From positions 84,286 through 148,285 of the forward strand of contig JAUMUD010000001.1 of the NCBI GenBank assembly GCA_030530875.1: a stretch of 64,000 nucleotides of DNA. Direction: 5' to 3'. Position 1 is the stretch's first letter, and every line of letters starts with the position of its first letter. The notes below the pieces were generated by a model that was not told the DNA's origin, did not search any database, and was given only the letters and a program-made list of their open reading frames with translations. Origin of the DNA: Corynebacterium sp. GTDB taxonomy: Bacteria; Actinomycetota; Actinomycetes; Mycobacteriales; Mycobacteriaceae. The translations under genes were made by a program, and so were the position numbers. This document shows, piece by piece, positions 54,347 to 61,641 of this stretch.

Positions 54347-55756
54347 CTACTCTGGATCAGGCGATCCCGGCAGGACAAGGCGCATAAGTGCGCCACCACC
54401 TGGGGCTTCTAGAGCCTCAATTGTGCCGTTATGGCGTTCCACAACACGCTTCACAATAGAGAGGCCAAGACCAGAGCCTGGCATAGACCTGGACTGGATA
54501 GAACGGTAGAAGCGCTCGAAGACCTTCTCGCGATCTTCCTCTGGAATACCTGGACCAGAGTCAGCCACAGTGAGCTCCATGTGGGAGTGATCCAGCTGGC
54601 GCATATCAATACGCACCACGCCATTTTCTGGGCTCCACTTAGCCGCATTATCCATGAGGTTAAGCACACAACGACCAAGGGAGAACGGGTCGCCTTCGAG
54701 ATACCAAGGCTCGGTATTGATGCGGAATTCCACATCGGTACGACGACGACGTGCACGAACAGAAGCATCGTCGATAATGCCGACGAGATCCACTGGCTCC
54801 ATAAGTTCAGGGCCACTATCCTCACGGGCAAGGTCCACGAGGTCACCAATCAAGGTAGAGAGCTCCTCGAGCTGAGCAATCACATCACGCTCCAGGTCCG
54901 CACGGTCCTGAGGCGCGATCTGAGCACCCGAACGGGTCGCCATCATGAGAAGTTCGATATTGGCGCGCAAACTCGTCAGAGGCGTTTTGAGCTCGTGTCC
55001 GGCATCAGCCACAAGCTCCGACTGCCTCTTGCGTGACTCTTGCAGTGCCGCAAGCATCTCATTAAAGCTTGTGGTGAGTTGTGCAAGTTCATCCGAACCA
55101 TAAACAGGAATCGGACTCAGGTCATCAGTTTCTGTCACGCGATTAACGGCCGTTTGGAGGCGAGTCAGTGAACGAAGTCCTGTAGCAGCAGCCACCGTAC
55201 CCGCTGAAATAGCGACCAAAACGCCAATACCACCGATGACCAGAAGGGCTACACCGAGAGAACTAATCAGGGAGAAGGTGGCTGCCATATCTTTGGCCAG
55301 CACCACTACTGCCCCATTAGAGCCTCTGCGTACTAATACACGGGTATCACCAGCATTACCGATGGCTCTATCTTGCGTACCGTGCAAGACATCTGAAATC
55401 CCCCCATAAGCGATACTATCGCCCACACCAGTAAAAGAACCGGAGGGGAAATAGGCAACCTTGGTATCAGGATTGTAATCCTTAAAAGCACGAATCTCGC
55501 TTGAAGGGTCACTCAGGAAACTCGCGGTCTGAGTCTTAGCCAGAAGCGAGTTCGCCTGATTTTCAAGGCCACTGGTGACATTGTTGGAGAGAGAAGCCGA
55601 AAGAATCCAATAGGCTGCCACGGTCATGACGCCCACTGCCAATGCCACCATGCACGCAGTGACCAAAGACAGCTGCCAGCGCAGCGAGGTCGTGCGTGTA
55701 TACGAAGCGTTGGTGCTTTCCTTCGACTGCCCAACTCCAGCCGTGCGTAAGATCAC
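54347..55756 (-). CDS. Sensor histidine kinase (MprB/CgtS2-like)
   Basis: The 469-residue kinase has two membrane helices (about 30-55 and 165-192) around an extracytoplasmic sensor of about 110 residues, a HAMP linker, a phospho-acceptor H254 in [12 protein letters not shown]-box [11 protein letters not shown] (N370) and G-boxes [18 protein letters not shown] and [11 protein letters not shown]. Its start overlaps the response-regulator stop by 4 nt. Gene order regulator-kinase-htrA matches mprA-mprB-pepD of mycobacteria and, from memory, cgtR2-cgtS2 of C. glutamicum. Confidence 0.93.
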   Translation of the reverse strand: MILRTAGVGQSKESTNASYTRTTSLRWQLSLVTACMVALAVGVMTVAAYWILSASLSNNVTSGLENQANSLLAKTQTASFLSDPSSEIRAFKDYNPDTKVAYFPSGSFTGVGDSIAYGGISDVLHGTQDRAIGNAGDTRVLVRRGSNGAVVVLAKDMAATFSLISSLGVALLVIGGIGVLVAISAGTVAAATGLRSLTRLQTAVNRVTETDDLSPIPVYGSDELAQLTTSFNEMLAALQESRKRQSELVADAGHELKTPLTSLRANIELLMMATRSGAQIAPQDRADLERDVIAQLEELSTLIGDLVDLAREDSGPELMEPVDLVGIIDDASVRARRRRTDVEFRINTEPWYLEGDPFSLGRCVLNLMDNAAKWSPENGVVRIDMRQLDHSHMELTVADSGPGIPEEDREKVFERFYRSIQSRSMPGSGLGLSIVKRVVERHNGTIEALEAPGGGALMRLVLPGSPDPE

Positions 55757-56466
55757 AGAAGGGTCTCCCTCAGAACATAGCCGACACCACGGACGGTATG
55801 AATAAGACGAGGTGCACCCTCATCTTCAGTCTTACGGCGAAGGTAGCCGATATACACTTCAAGAGCGTTACCCGCAGTTGGGAAGTCATAGCCCCAGACC
55901 TCTTCGAGGATCTCATTACGGGTCATTACCTTGCGTGGGTTACGCATGAGCAACTCGAGAAGTGCAAACTCAGTACGGGTAAGCGAAATTGGACGACCTG
56001 CACGGCTCACCTCACGGGTGTCAGGGTTGAGAACCAGATCCTCGAAGGTAAGAATCTCCTGCTTTGCTGGTGCTTCCTCAGAAGACTCAGAGGAAGTGGA
56101 CTCTGCACTAGAGCGACGAAGCAGGGAACGGACGCGAGCAAGAAGCTCCTCAAGAGCGAATGGCTTTGGAAGATAATCATCCGCGCCTGCATCCAGGCCA
56201 GCAACTCGGTCTGGCACTCCATCACGTGCAGTCAGCAAAAGAATAGGACGAATATCCCCTTCTGCACGAAGAGCACGAGACACCTCGAGGCCATCCATGC
56301 GAGGCATCATCACGTCAAGAATACAAAGATCTGGCTGCTCACGCTGAATAAGCTCCAAGGCGGTCGCGCCATTATCTGCAAGGGTCACGATATAACCGTT
56401 GAAGGTAAGGGAGCGGCGCAAGGACTCGCGCACAGCCTGATCGTCATCTGCTACTAGGATTTTCAT
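55753..56466 (-). CDS. OmpR-family response regulator (MprA/CgtR2-like)
   Basis: The 237-residue regulator has a receiver domain with acidic pocket DDDQ, phospho-acceptor D51 in [15 protein letters not shown] residues in LLLTARDG and DDYLPKPFA, then a linker of acidic/Ser residues ([11 protein letters not shown]) and a winged-helix domain ending [12 protein letters not shown]. It is the first gene of the regulator-kinase-protease set. The minus-strand ATG is at 56466. Likely targets are envelope-stress genes including htrA (inference). Confidence 0.94.
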   Translation of the reverse strand: MKILVADDDQAVRESLRRSLTFNGYIVTLADNGATALELIQREQPDLCILDVMMPRMDGLEVSRALRAEGDIRPILLLTARDGVPDRVAGLDAGADDYLPKPFALEELLARVRSLLRRSSAESTSSESSEEAPAKQEILTFEDLVLNPDTREVSRAGRPISLTRTEFALLELLMRNPRKVMTRNEILEEVWGYDFPTAGNALEVYIGYLRRKTEDEGAPRLIHTVRGVGYVLRETLL

Positions 56467-56543
56467 AACTACTATTATTAGTCAAAAGCTGAGAAATGTC
56501 ATCACTTAAAAGAATTGCGTGATTTTCTCAGGAAACTTAGCAA

Positions 56544-56579
56544 AAATTAAGAGCCGGCCACAAGTGCTGTGACCGGCTC
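56544..56579 (-). terminator. Intrinsic terminator of rpmE2-rpmF
   Basis: GAGCCGGTCACAG and CTTGTGGCCGGCTC form an interrupted stem on the minus strand followed by TTAATTTTTGC, 22 nt after the rpmF stop. Confidence 0.8.
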
Positions 56580-56601
56580 AAAGTTCTAATTTAAAAGAAA
56601 A

Positions 56602-56775
56602 TTAGAACTGCTCCACCTCGATGAGGCCCATCTTAGCGGCCTTAACAAGGCGGCGTGGGATGCGGTAGGTGGTGCCATCAATGTTTACGTTCTGGAGGGC
56701 GACATTGTCAGCCTTCCACTGCGAACGACGTGCGTGGGTGTTAGCACGGGACATACGACGCTTTGGTACTGCCAT
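56602..56775 (-). CDS. rpmF: 50S ribosomal protein L32, cysteine-free form
   Basis: The 57-residue protein begins [21 protein letters not shown], as L32 does, and ends [21 protein letters not shown]. The zinc-binding cysteine pairs of the normal C+ form are absent, so this is the C-minus paralogue made under zinc shortage in other actinobacteria. It lies 11 nt after rpmE2 in the same transcript. Zur control is expected from the family, but no Zur box was recognised. Confidence 0.93.
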   Translation of the reverse strand: MAVPKRRMSRANTHARRSQWKADNVALQNVNIDGTTYRIPRRLVKAAKMGLIEVEQF

Positions 56776-56786
56776 CTGTCTACTCC

Positions 56787-57056
56787 TTAAGCATTCTTCT
56801 TAGCGCGACGTGCCATGTTGCCATAGCGACGCTGGAACTTCTCGACGCGACCAGCGGTGTCCATAACACGCTGCGCACCGGTCCAGAATGGGTGGGATTC
56901 ACTGGTAACGTCAACGACGATCAGTGGGTACTCATTGCCATCTTCCCATGCAACGGTGCGATCGGAGGTGGCGGTGGAACGAGTCATGAACTGGTGACCC
57001 GTACCGGCATCCTGAAAAACTACCTTGTGGTAGTCAGGGTGGATATCCTTCTTCAT
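56787..57056 (-). CDS. rpmE2: 50S ribosomal protein L31 type B (zinc-independent)
   Basis: The 89-residue protein ([19 protein letters not shown]..., [26 protein letters not shown]) is type B L31, lacking the CxxC of type A. It occurs with other C-minus ribosomal proteins in this locus. AAGGAAAG precedes ATG 57056. The 130-nt leader is structured and may be a ribosomal-protein leader; I recall that comparative studies proposed L31 leaders in Corynebacteriaceae. Confidence 0.95.
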   Translation of the reverse strand: MKKDIHPDYHKVVFQDAGTGHQFMTRSTATSDRTVAWEDGNEYPLIVVDVTSESHPFWTGAQRVMDTAGRVEKFQRRYGNMARRAKKNA

Positions 57057-57186
57057 ATCTTTCCTTACTTAATAGGACGGCGGGGCTGTTGACCCTAATG
57101 GGTACCCAAAACAGCGAATCGCCTTAATTAACTGCTTTCCGTCCAGCTAGCCATTTAGGCATGGGTGAGCGGGCCAATTAATTTGA
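57057..57186 (-). ncRNA. Structured leader of rpmE2 (candidate L31 leader RNA)
   Basis: The minus-strand promoter at 57223-57194 predicts a 130-nt leader. It contains GCTGTT...AACAGC (about 57116-57085) enclosing GGGTACCC and ACCCATTAGGGT pairings directly before the ribosome binding site region, and AATTAATT-rich unpaired stretches. Such leaders usually bind the encoded protein for autoregulation. No covariation test could be done here. Confidence 0.5.
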
Positions 57187-57193
57187 CTTGTCC

Positions 57194-57223
57194 ATCCTAG
57201 TAAATGACATGCACTTATGGCAA
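57194..57223 (-). promoter_or_regulatory. Predicted rpmE2-rpmF promoter
   Basis: On the minus strand -35 TTGCCA (57223-57218) and -10 TAGGAT (57199-57194) have an 18-nt spacer. Confidence 0.5.
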
Positions 57224-57495
57224 ATCAGCCCCCAAGTTTTCCCATTAGTAACTCTAGCATCGCCACCCAGTAACCAAACTGCCCCATCCACATCTTCCGA
57301 ACAGAACTGTCGGGCGCGTTAACTATCTCCCTACAACCAACCATCGACCAGAACCGAACAGCGCAGCCTATTTTCGAACGCTATTACCAAGTTTTCGAGG
57401 TATTCATAGCCATTCTTTTTAAGCCTTTCCCCAGCATATGGGATATTTGGGCGTTCATTCGCCTAGAGGTTCGAATTCATGTCCCGAACCCAATG
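57224..57495. other. Intergenic region between rpmE2 and the 57647 gene
   Basis: About 270 nt without a supported gene. It contains two copies of CCGAACAG (about 57298 and 57354) and otherwise unstructured sequence leading to the -10 TAGACT at 57496-57501. Confidence 0.4.
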
Positions 57496-57646
57496 TAGAC
57501 TATTGACCATGAACACGAACAAAAACACGAATACTATATCTACTAATGGCTCTTCGCTCGGAAGGTTTAGGCCTCAGAGCATAGTGCCGACACCGCGAGC
57601 ACAGAAACACAGTCATACTACTCATCGATCAGGAGAAGAATTCATC

Positions 57647-58513
57647 ATGTATTCCAGTTCATTCACTACACGCACCGCTAACCCAAAGCCAGCCAAGCAC
57701 CTCCCAGTTGGTAGCCGCGTAACTCTCTTTAGCGCTAGCGCAATAGGCTTCCTTGCGGCAAGTGTGCTTAACCCGATGCTTCAGGCAAAGTCACCTTCCC
57801 CTAGTTCTAACCTCGCCGGCTTCCCAGAAATTCTCTTCGCGGTACTAATGGGAATTGCCACTCTCTCTACCCTGCTTGCTGCGTTCAGCTTGCGCAGCAC
57901 CCTCACGCGGATAACTAAGAGGAGAGGAGAGCCTTTAGGGGATTCCACTATTGAAGGCTCGATGATCGCTCTTGTCGTAGCAGAATTGGCCACCCCAACC
58001 ATTCTTCTTAGCGCCATCCTTAATACCGGCTATATTCTTTCCGGTCTCGGTTTAGTAGCAATTGGACTGTGGGCAATTCTCCATAGCGCACTGGGGCTAG
58101 CAAGTGCAGTGCAGGCATTTAGTTATGCAGCACCAACAAGGCTTCCTATGACCACTGCCCTAGCAGTAAAGCCAAATACCTATGTTTATAGTGCTTCCAA
58201 GACTGCGAAGGCTCAGCCACTTCCGGTGGTACATGCACCAAAACAGGAAGAACCTCTCACGGAGGGCTCCAATACAAAAACTCAAGAGTCGGTAATTATT
58301 ACCGCCGGCGAGGTGCGCCGTAGTCCAGAGGCCTATGTCATTGAGACCGAGACTACTAAGCCAGTCGTGGCCAAGAGCACTCGCAGGCCAACCGCTTTGA
58401 GCGCACAACAGCGCCCAGAACTGCGCCTCAAGACACCACTATCCCGGAAGGCGCCTCAGGAAGATACTCAGCCTAGGAGGCTTAAGCCACGAGCACGTGG
58501 CCGCGCAGCGTAA
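57647..58513 (+). CDS. Membrane protein of unknown function
   Basis: With the start at ATG 57647 (AGGAGA, 10-nt spacing) the product has 288 residues: four membrane segments in the first 160 residues ([75 protein letters not shown]) and a basic, disordered Pro/Thr/Lys-rich tail from about residue 170. A second in-frame start, ATG 57509, lies 7 nt after -10 TAGACT and would add 46 Asn/Ser/His-rich residues. Which is used is unknown. Family unrecognised; flanked by ribosomal protein genes. Confidence 0.65.
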   Translation: MYSSSFTTRTANPKPAKHLPVGSRVTLFSASAIGFLAASVLNPMLQAKSPSPSSNLAGFPEILFAVLMGIATLSTLLAAFSLRSTLTRITKRRGEPLGDSTIEGSMIALVVAELATPTILLSAILNTGYILSGLGLVAIGLWAILHSALGLASAVQAFSYAAPTRLPMTTALAVKPNTYVYSASKTAKAQPLPVVHAPKQEEPLTEGSNTKTQESVIITAGEVRRSPEAYVIETETTKPVVAKSTRRPTALSAQQRPELRLKTPLSRKAPQEDTQPRRLKPRARGRAA

Positions 58514-58854
58514 TTAACTGCGGTAGATACTGACATTATCTGCCGCTACTAATACAATTAAGACTCGGACTATACGCACAGTCAGTCCGAGTCTTCCTCT
58601 ATAATGGGTAAAGAATCATAGCAGGTTGTGGGCGGATTTTTGCTATTTCCACCCGCGTGCCGAGTGCACGATTATACAAAATCACAGTTCTCGTGTAAGA
58701 TTGATTCTCGCTGTTGTCGAATTGTACGTTTAACGCCCATTCGGCTGAAGTGATTGAGCTTTTTAAACATGCCCAAGCGGGGTTGGAGCCGCTAAGCAAT
58801 AACTTAAAAGAGCACAACACAAGCAGACGTGGGCGGCTAGGAGAAAGAAGACCC
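58514..58854 (+). other. Leader and intergenic region before rpmB
   Basis: The 341-nt gap holds the terminator at 58560-58599, a -10-like TAAGAT (58696-58701) and, closer to rpmB, a possible stem between GCGG and CCGC (58777-58792). A leader of up to about 145 nt precedes rpmB. No Zur-like operator (TGAAAATNATTTTCA) was recognised. Confidence 0.4.
58560..58599 (+). terminator. Intrinsic terminator after the 57647 gene
   Basis: AAGACTCGGACT and AGTCCGAGTCTT form a perfect 12-bp stem with 12-nt loop, followed by CCTCT; the T content is modest. Confidence 0.75.
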
Positions 58855-59091
58855 ATGTCGGCTATTTGCCAGGTCACGGGACGCAAGCCAGGTTTTGGTA
58901 AGAGCGTCTCCCACTCGCACCGACGCACCAACCGCCGTTGGAATGTCAACGTGCAGCGTCGTAAGTTCTACCTCCCTTCTGAGGGTCGTACCATCACCCT
59001 TACGGTTTCCGCTAAGGGCCTGAAGGTCATTGACCGCGACGGCATCGAGTCCGTTGTTGCTCAGATCCGTGCACGTGGGGAGAAGATCTAA
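58855..59091 (+). CDS. rpmB: 50S ribosomal protein L28, cysteine-free form
   Basis: The 78-residue protein ([33 protein letters not shown]...) is L28 with one cysteine but no CxxC pairs, the C-minus type. AGGAGAAAG lies 7-8 nt before ATG 58855. It starts the rpmB-rpmG-rpsN-rpsR operon found in C. glutamicum and in many actinobacteria; the stop overlaps the rpmG start (TAATG). Confidence 0.95.
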   Translation: MSAICQVTGRKPGFGKSVSHSHRRTNRRWNVNVQRRKFYLPSEGRTITLTVSAKGLKVIDRDGIESVVAQIRARGEKI

Positions 59092-59255
59092 TGGCACGTA
59101 ATGATGTTCGTCCAATTATCAAGCTGAAGTCCACTGCAGGCACTGGTTACACCTACGTGACCCGCAAGAACAAGCGCAATAACCCTGATCGTATGACCCT
59201 GAAGAAGTACGATCCAGTTGCCCGCAAGCACGTCGAATTCCGCGAGGAGCGATAA
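59091..59255 (+). CDS. rpmG: 50S ribosomal protein L33, cysteine-free form
   Basis: The 54-residue protein ([41 protein letters not shown]) is L33 lacking the two CxxC zinc motifs. The ATG overlaps the rpmB stop by one base, and rpsN begins 3 nt after its stop. It belongs to the zinc-independent set. Confidence 0.95.
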   Translation: MARNDVRPIIKLKSTAGTGYTYVTRKNKRNNPDRMTLKKYDPVARKHVEFREER

Positions 59256-59258
59256 TTT

Positions 59259-59564
59259 ATGGCTAAGAAGTCCAAGATCGCCAAGAACGAGAAGCGCAAG
59301 GAAATCGTCGCCCGCTACGCGGAGCGTCGCGCTGAACTCAAGGCTATTATCAAGAACCCTAAGTCCACCGATGAAGAGCGTATGGATGCGCAGTACGAGC
59401 TGAACCGTCAGCCTCGTGACGCCGCTCCTTGCCGCGTTCGTAACCGTGACGCCGCTGACGGTCGTCCACGCGGTTACCTCCGCAAGTTCGGTCTTTCTCG
59501 TGTCCGCGTTCGCCAGATGGCTCACCGTGGTGAGCTCCCAGGCGTTCGCAAGTCCAGCTGGTAA
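59259..59564 (+). CDS. rpsN: 30S ribosomal protein S14, long cysteine-free form
   Basis: The 101-residue protein ([22 protein letters not shown]..., [43 protein letters not shown]) is the long S14 form without the CxxC-CxxC zinc site. It is the third gene of the ribosomal operon. Confidence 0.96.
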   Translation: MAKKSKIAKNEKRKEIVARYAERRAELKAIIKNPKSTDEERMDAQYELNRQPRDAAPCRVRNRDAADGRPRGYLRKFGLSRVRVRQMAHRGELPGVRKSSW

Positions 59565-59579
59565 TTAGGGAGTATTGAT

Positions 59580-59828
59580 ATGAAGCGCAATAACATGAAA
59601 AAGGTGCGCATGGAGCAGTCGCGCCGTCCTAAGAAGAACCAGCTCAAGGCTGCTGGTATCGAGAAGGTTGACTACAAGGACGTCAACACTCTTCGTCTCT
59701 TCATTTCTGATCGCTACAAGATTCGTTCTCGTCGCGTTACCGGTCTGACCCCGCAGCAGCAGCGTCAGGTCGCTACCGCCGTCAAGAACGCACGCGAAAT
59801 GGCTCTCCTGCCGTTCACCAGCCGCTAG
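59580..59828 (+). CDS. rpsR: 30S ribosomal protein S18 (second-copy type)
   Basis: The 82-residue protein has the S18 core [50 protein letters not shown]. This operon normally carries the alternative S18 copy, with the main copy elsewhere beside rpsF, but the other copy is outside the window. AGGGAG precedes ATG 59580. Confidence 0.94.
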   Translation: MKRNNMKKVRMEQSRRPKKNQLKAAGIEKVDYKDVNTLRLFISDRYKIRSRRVTGLTPQQQRQVATAVKNAREMALLPFTSR

Positions 59829-59862
59829 GCCGGTTATCTTCGTAGCGATAACAGTATTACTT

Positions 59863-59897
59863 ACCGCTCGTGCTTCGGCACGGGCGGTTTCTTTTTT
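59863..59897 (+). terminator. Intrinsic terminator of the ribosomal operon
   Basis: ACCGCTCGTGC and GCACGGGCGGT pair (one G-T) around a UUCG tetraloop, followed by TTCTTTTTT. Confidence 0.93.
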
Positions 59898-59972
59898 CTA
59901 TCTATTATCCACTAAATATTTATTTTCCTCATTTGATTTGGTATTCTATAACCTGTCGAAAGGAGTTTTTAG

Positions 59973-60770
59973 GTGCTACACGCTTCCCTAGTTGAATTGG
60001 GCGAACAGGCTTCGCTCTGTGAAGATGAAGCAAATGCACGTGGCGTGCTTCGTGAGGCTCTAGATCTAGCACGTAACGCAGCGGATCATAACGCGGATCC
60101 TATTGAGGTTGCCGCATGGCTCTCACGGCTCGTCAAAGACGTCCTTTCAAGCCCAGCTCTGCATTCTAAAACTCGAATCGCCGGTGCTTTCGGTCGTGAT
60201 GAAGGTCTGCCAGCTTCCCCGCTAATCCTGGTGGATGCTGACCCTGAGCTTCTGGAGTTTTTCCGCTCTGCTGGATATAACGCCTTGGCTGTTGCTTTGA
60301 GCGACCCGAATAATATCGAGGCCCTTATTGCACGTGCCGATCTTGGTGAGCCTTTGACTCGTGAAGAGGCTAAGAGGCTTGCTGAGTATGCATTTGAGCA
60401 TCGACCACCTGCCTTGCAGGTTCAGGACGGTCTTCCTTCGAAGGCTGTTTCGGTCGATATTCATGCCGACCTTATTGTCCCAGTTGTTGCTCTCGCCCGC
60501 TGGGCCGCCATTGATTCGGGTGTGTGTTGTTCCAACACCATGACACGTCTCAGTGAGCAGACTAGCCTTCTAGTAGCAGAGACAGATTCCTTGAGGGAAG
60601 CGTGGCAGGCGGGTATGCGCCTCCAGCTTGCCAATTGGAGTGACAAGATTCATGTGGAGACATATGAAGAGATGTCGCAGATTCAGCGAGCACAGTTCGG
60701 CGCTAGTTGCCGTGCTGTCGCTGATACTATTCGCGCAGTTAGTGACCGTTTGAACAACAACAATAAGTAA
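59973..60770 (+). CDS. DUF294-like putative nucleotidyltransferase substrate-binding-domain protein upstream of amtR
   Basis: The 265-residue soluble protein is helical and contains LVDADPELLEFFRSAGYNALAVALSDP and ALARWAAIDSGVCCSNTMTRL, which resemble the substrate-binding helical region of DUF294/GlnD-like nucleotidyltransferases; a catalytic GS...D.D motif is not evident, so activity is doubtful. GTG 59973 follows AAGGAG by 7 nt. amtR begins 18 nt later, so a role in nitrogen-signal control is suggested by position only. Confidence 0.65.
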   Translation: MLHASLVELGEQASLCEDEANARGVLREALDLARNAADHNADPIEVAAWLSRLVKDVLSSPALHSKTRIAGAFGRDEGLPASPLILVDADPELLEFFRSAGYNALAVALSDPNNIEALIARADLGEPLTREEAKRLAEYAFEHRPPALQVQDGLPSKAVSVDIHADLIVPVVALARWAAIDSGVCCSNTMTRLSEQTSLLVAETDSLREAWQAGMRLQLANWSDKIHVETYEEMSQIQRAQFGASCRAVADTIRAVSDRLNNNNK

Positions 60771-60788
60771 TCGCCGAAAGGATCCAAA

Positions 60789-61472
60789 ATGGCAGGAAAC
60801 GTAGGACGTCCAAGGAAACAGAGCCCACGACGTCGCGGTAGCACTGCGCGTGAAGAAATTCTGGATGCTTCCGCCGAGCTTTTTACTACCCAAGGTTTTG
60901 CCACGACTTCTACCCACCAGATCGCTGATGCTGTGGGTATCCGTCAGGCATCTCTTTATTATCACTTCCCTTCCAAGACCGAAATCTTCCTGACTCTTCT
61001 GAATTCCACAGTGGAGCCTTCGATAGTCCTGGCACAGGAGCTTGCTAAGTCTGATGCTGATGCAGGCATGAAGCTTTGGGCACTGGTCGCAGCAGAGACC
61101 CGCCATCTTCTGTCTACCCGATGGAATCTTGGACGCCTCTATCAGCTGCCAATGGCTTCTTCTGAGGACTTTGTCGAATTCCACGAAAAGCGTCTGGAAT
61201 TGCGTAACGCATTTATCGACTTGGCAGCAAGTCTCCTTGGTAATAGTGAAGATCATCGCGCTGAGCTTCCTTTCTATATTGCCCAGAGCGTCACTGAGAT
61301 GCGTCCGAACACCGGTCACGTGCCGGAGCCTATTTCGGTAGATGCATTCCCTGATCTCTCCGTAATGCTCGCGGATGCGGCTCTTGCAGTGCTCAATGCT
61401 CCGCTTCCGGAAAACCGTGTTGAGCGCGCTCTTGAACTCATCACAGTCACCACGACTGACGAGTCCGAGTAA
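60789..61472 (+). CDS. amtR: AmtR, TetR-family master regulator of nitrogen control
   Basis: The 227-residue protein carries the TetR domain EEILDASAELFTTQGFATTSTHQIADAVGIRQASLYYHFPSKTEIF, which I recall as nearly identical to C. glutamicum AmtR, including the flanking GRPRKQSPRRRG basic arm. AmtR represses ammonium transport and assimilation genes and is released by adenylylated PII (GlnK). It lies after the DUF294-like gene (18-nt gap) and the ribosomal operon, the C. glutamicum order. No AmtR box was recognised in this window. Confidence 0.92.
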   Translation: MAGNVGRPRKQSPRRRGSTAREEILDASAELFTTQGFATTSTHQIADAVGIRQASLYYHFPSKTEIFLTLLNSTVEPSIVLAQELAKSDADAGMKLWALVAAETRHLLSTRWNLGRLYQLPMASSEDFVEFHEKRLELRNAFIDLAASLLGNSEDHRAELPFYIAQSVTEMRPNTGHVPEPISVDAFPDLSVMLADAALAVLNAPLPENRVERALELITVTTTDESE

Positions 61473-61493
61473 AGAACTACCTTTATTATTTTT

Positions 61494-61529
61494 GAAGCTT
61501 TCACAGGCCCTGTGGAAGCTTCTTTTTTA
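61494..61529 (+). terminator. Intrinsic terminator after amtR
   Basis: GAAGCTTTCACAG and CTGTGGAAGCTTC form a 13-bp stem with GCC loop (one G-T pair), followed by TTTTTTA. Confidence 0.93.
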
Positions 61530-61548
61530 GATTCCAATGGGTGTTTAG

Positions 61549-61593
61549 AAAAACAAAAAGTGGGGTCTCAGGAACTAATCCTGAGACCCCACT
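61549..61593 (-). terminator. Intrinsic terminator of the large surface-protein gene
   Basis: On the minus strand GTGGGGTCTCAGGA and TCCTGAGACCCCAC pair over 14 bp, followed by TTTTTGTTTTTC. It faces the amtR terminator. Confidence 0.93.
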
Positions 61594-61641
61594 GGCCTAC
61601 CTGGGTGACTAGAAGTTAGTCACTCCCCCCACTGCTAGGGC

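Noticed and set aside
59940-60800. AmtR box near amtR
   Set aside because: No convincing CTAT-N6-ATAG-type site was found upstream of amtR or its partner gene.
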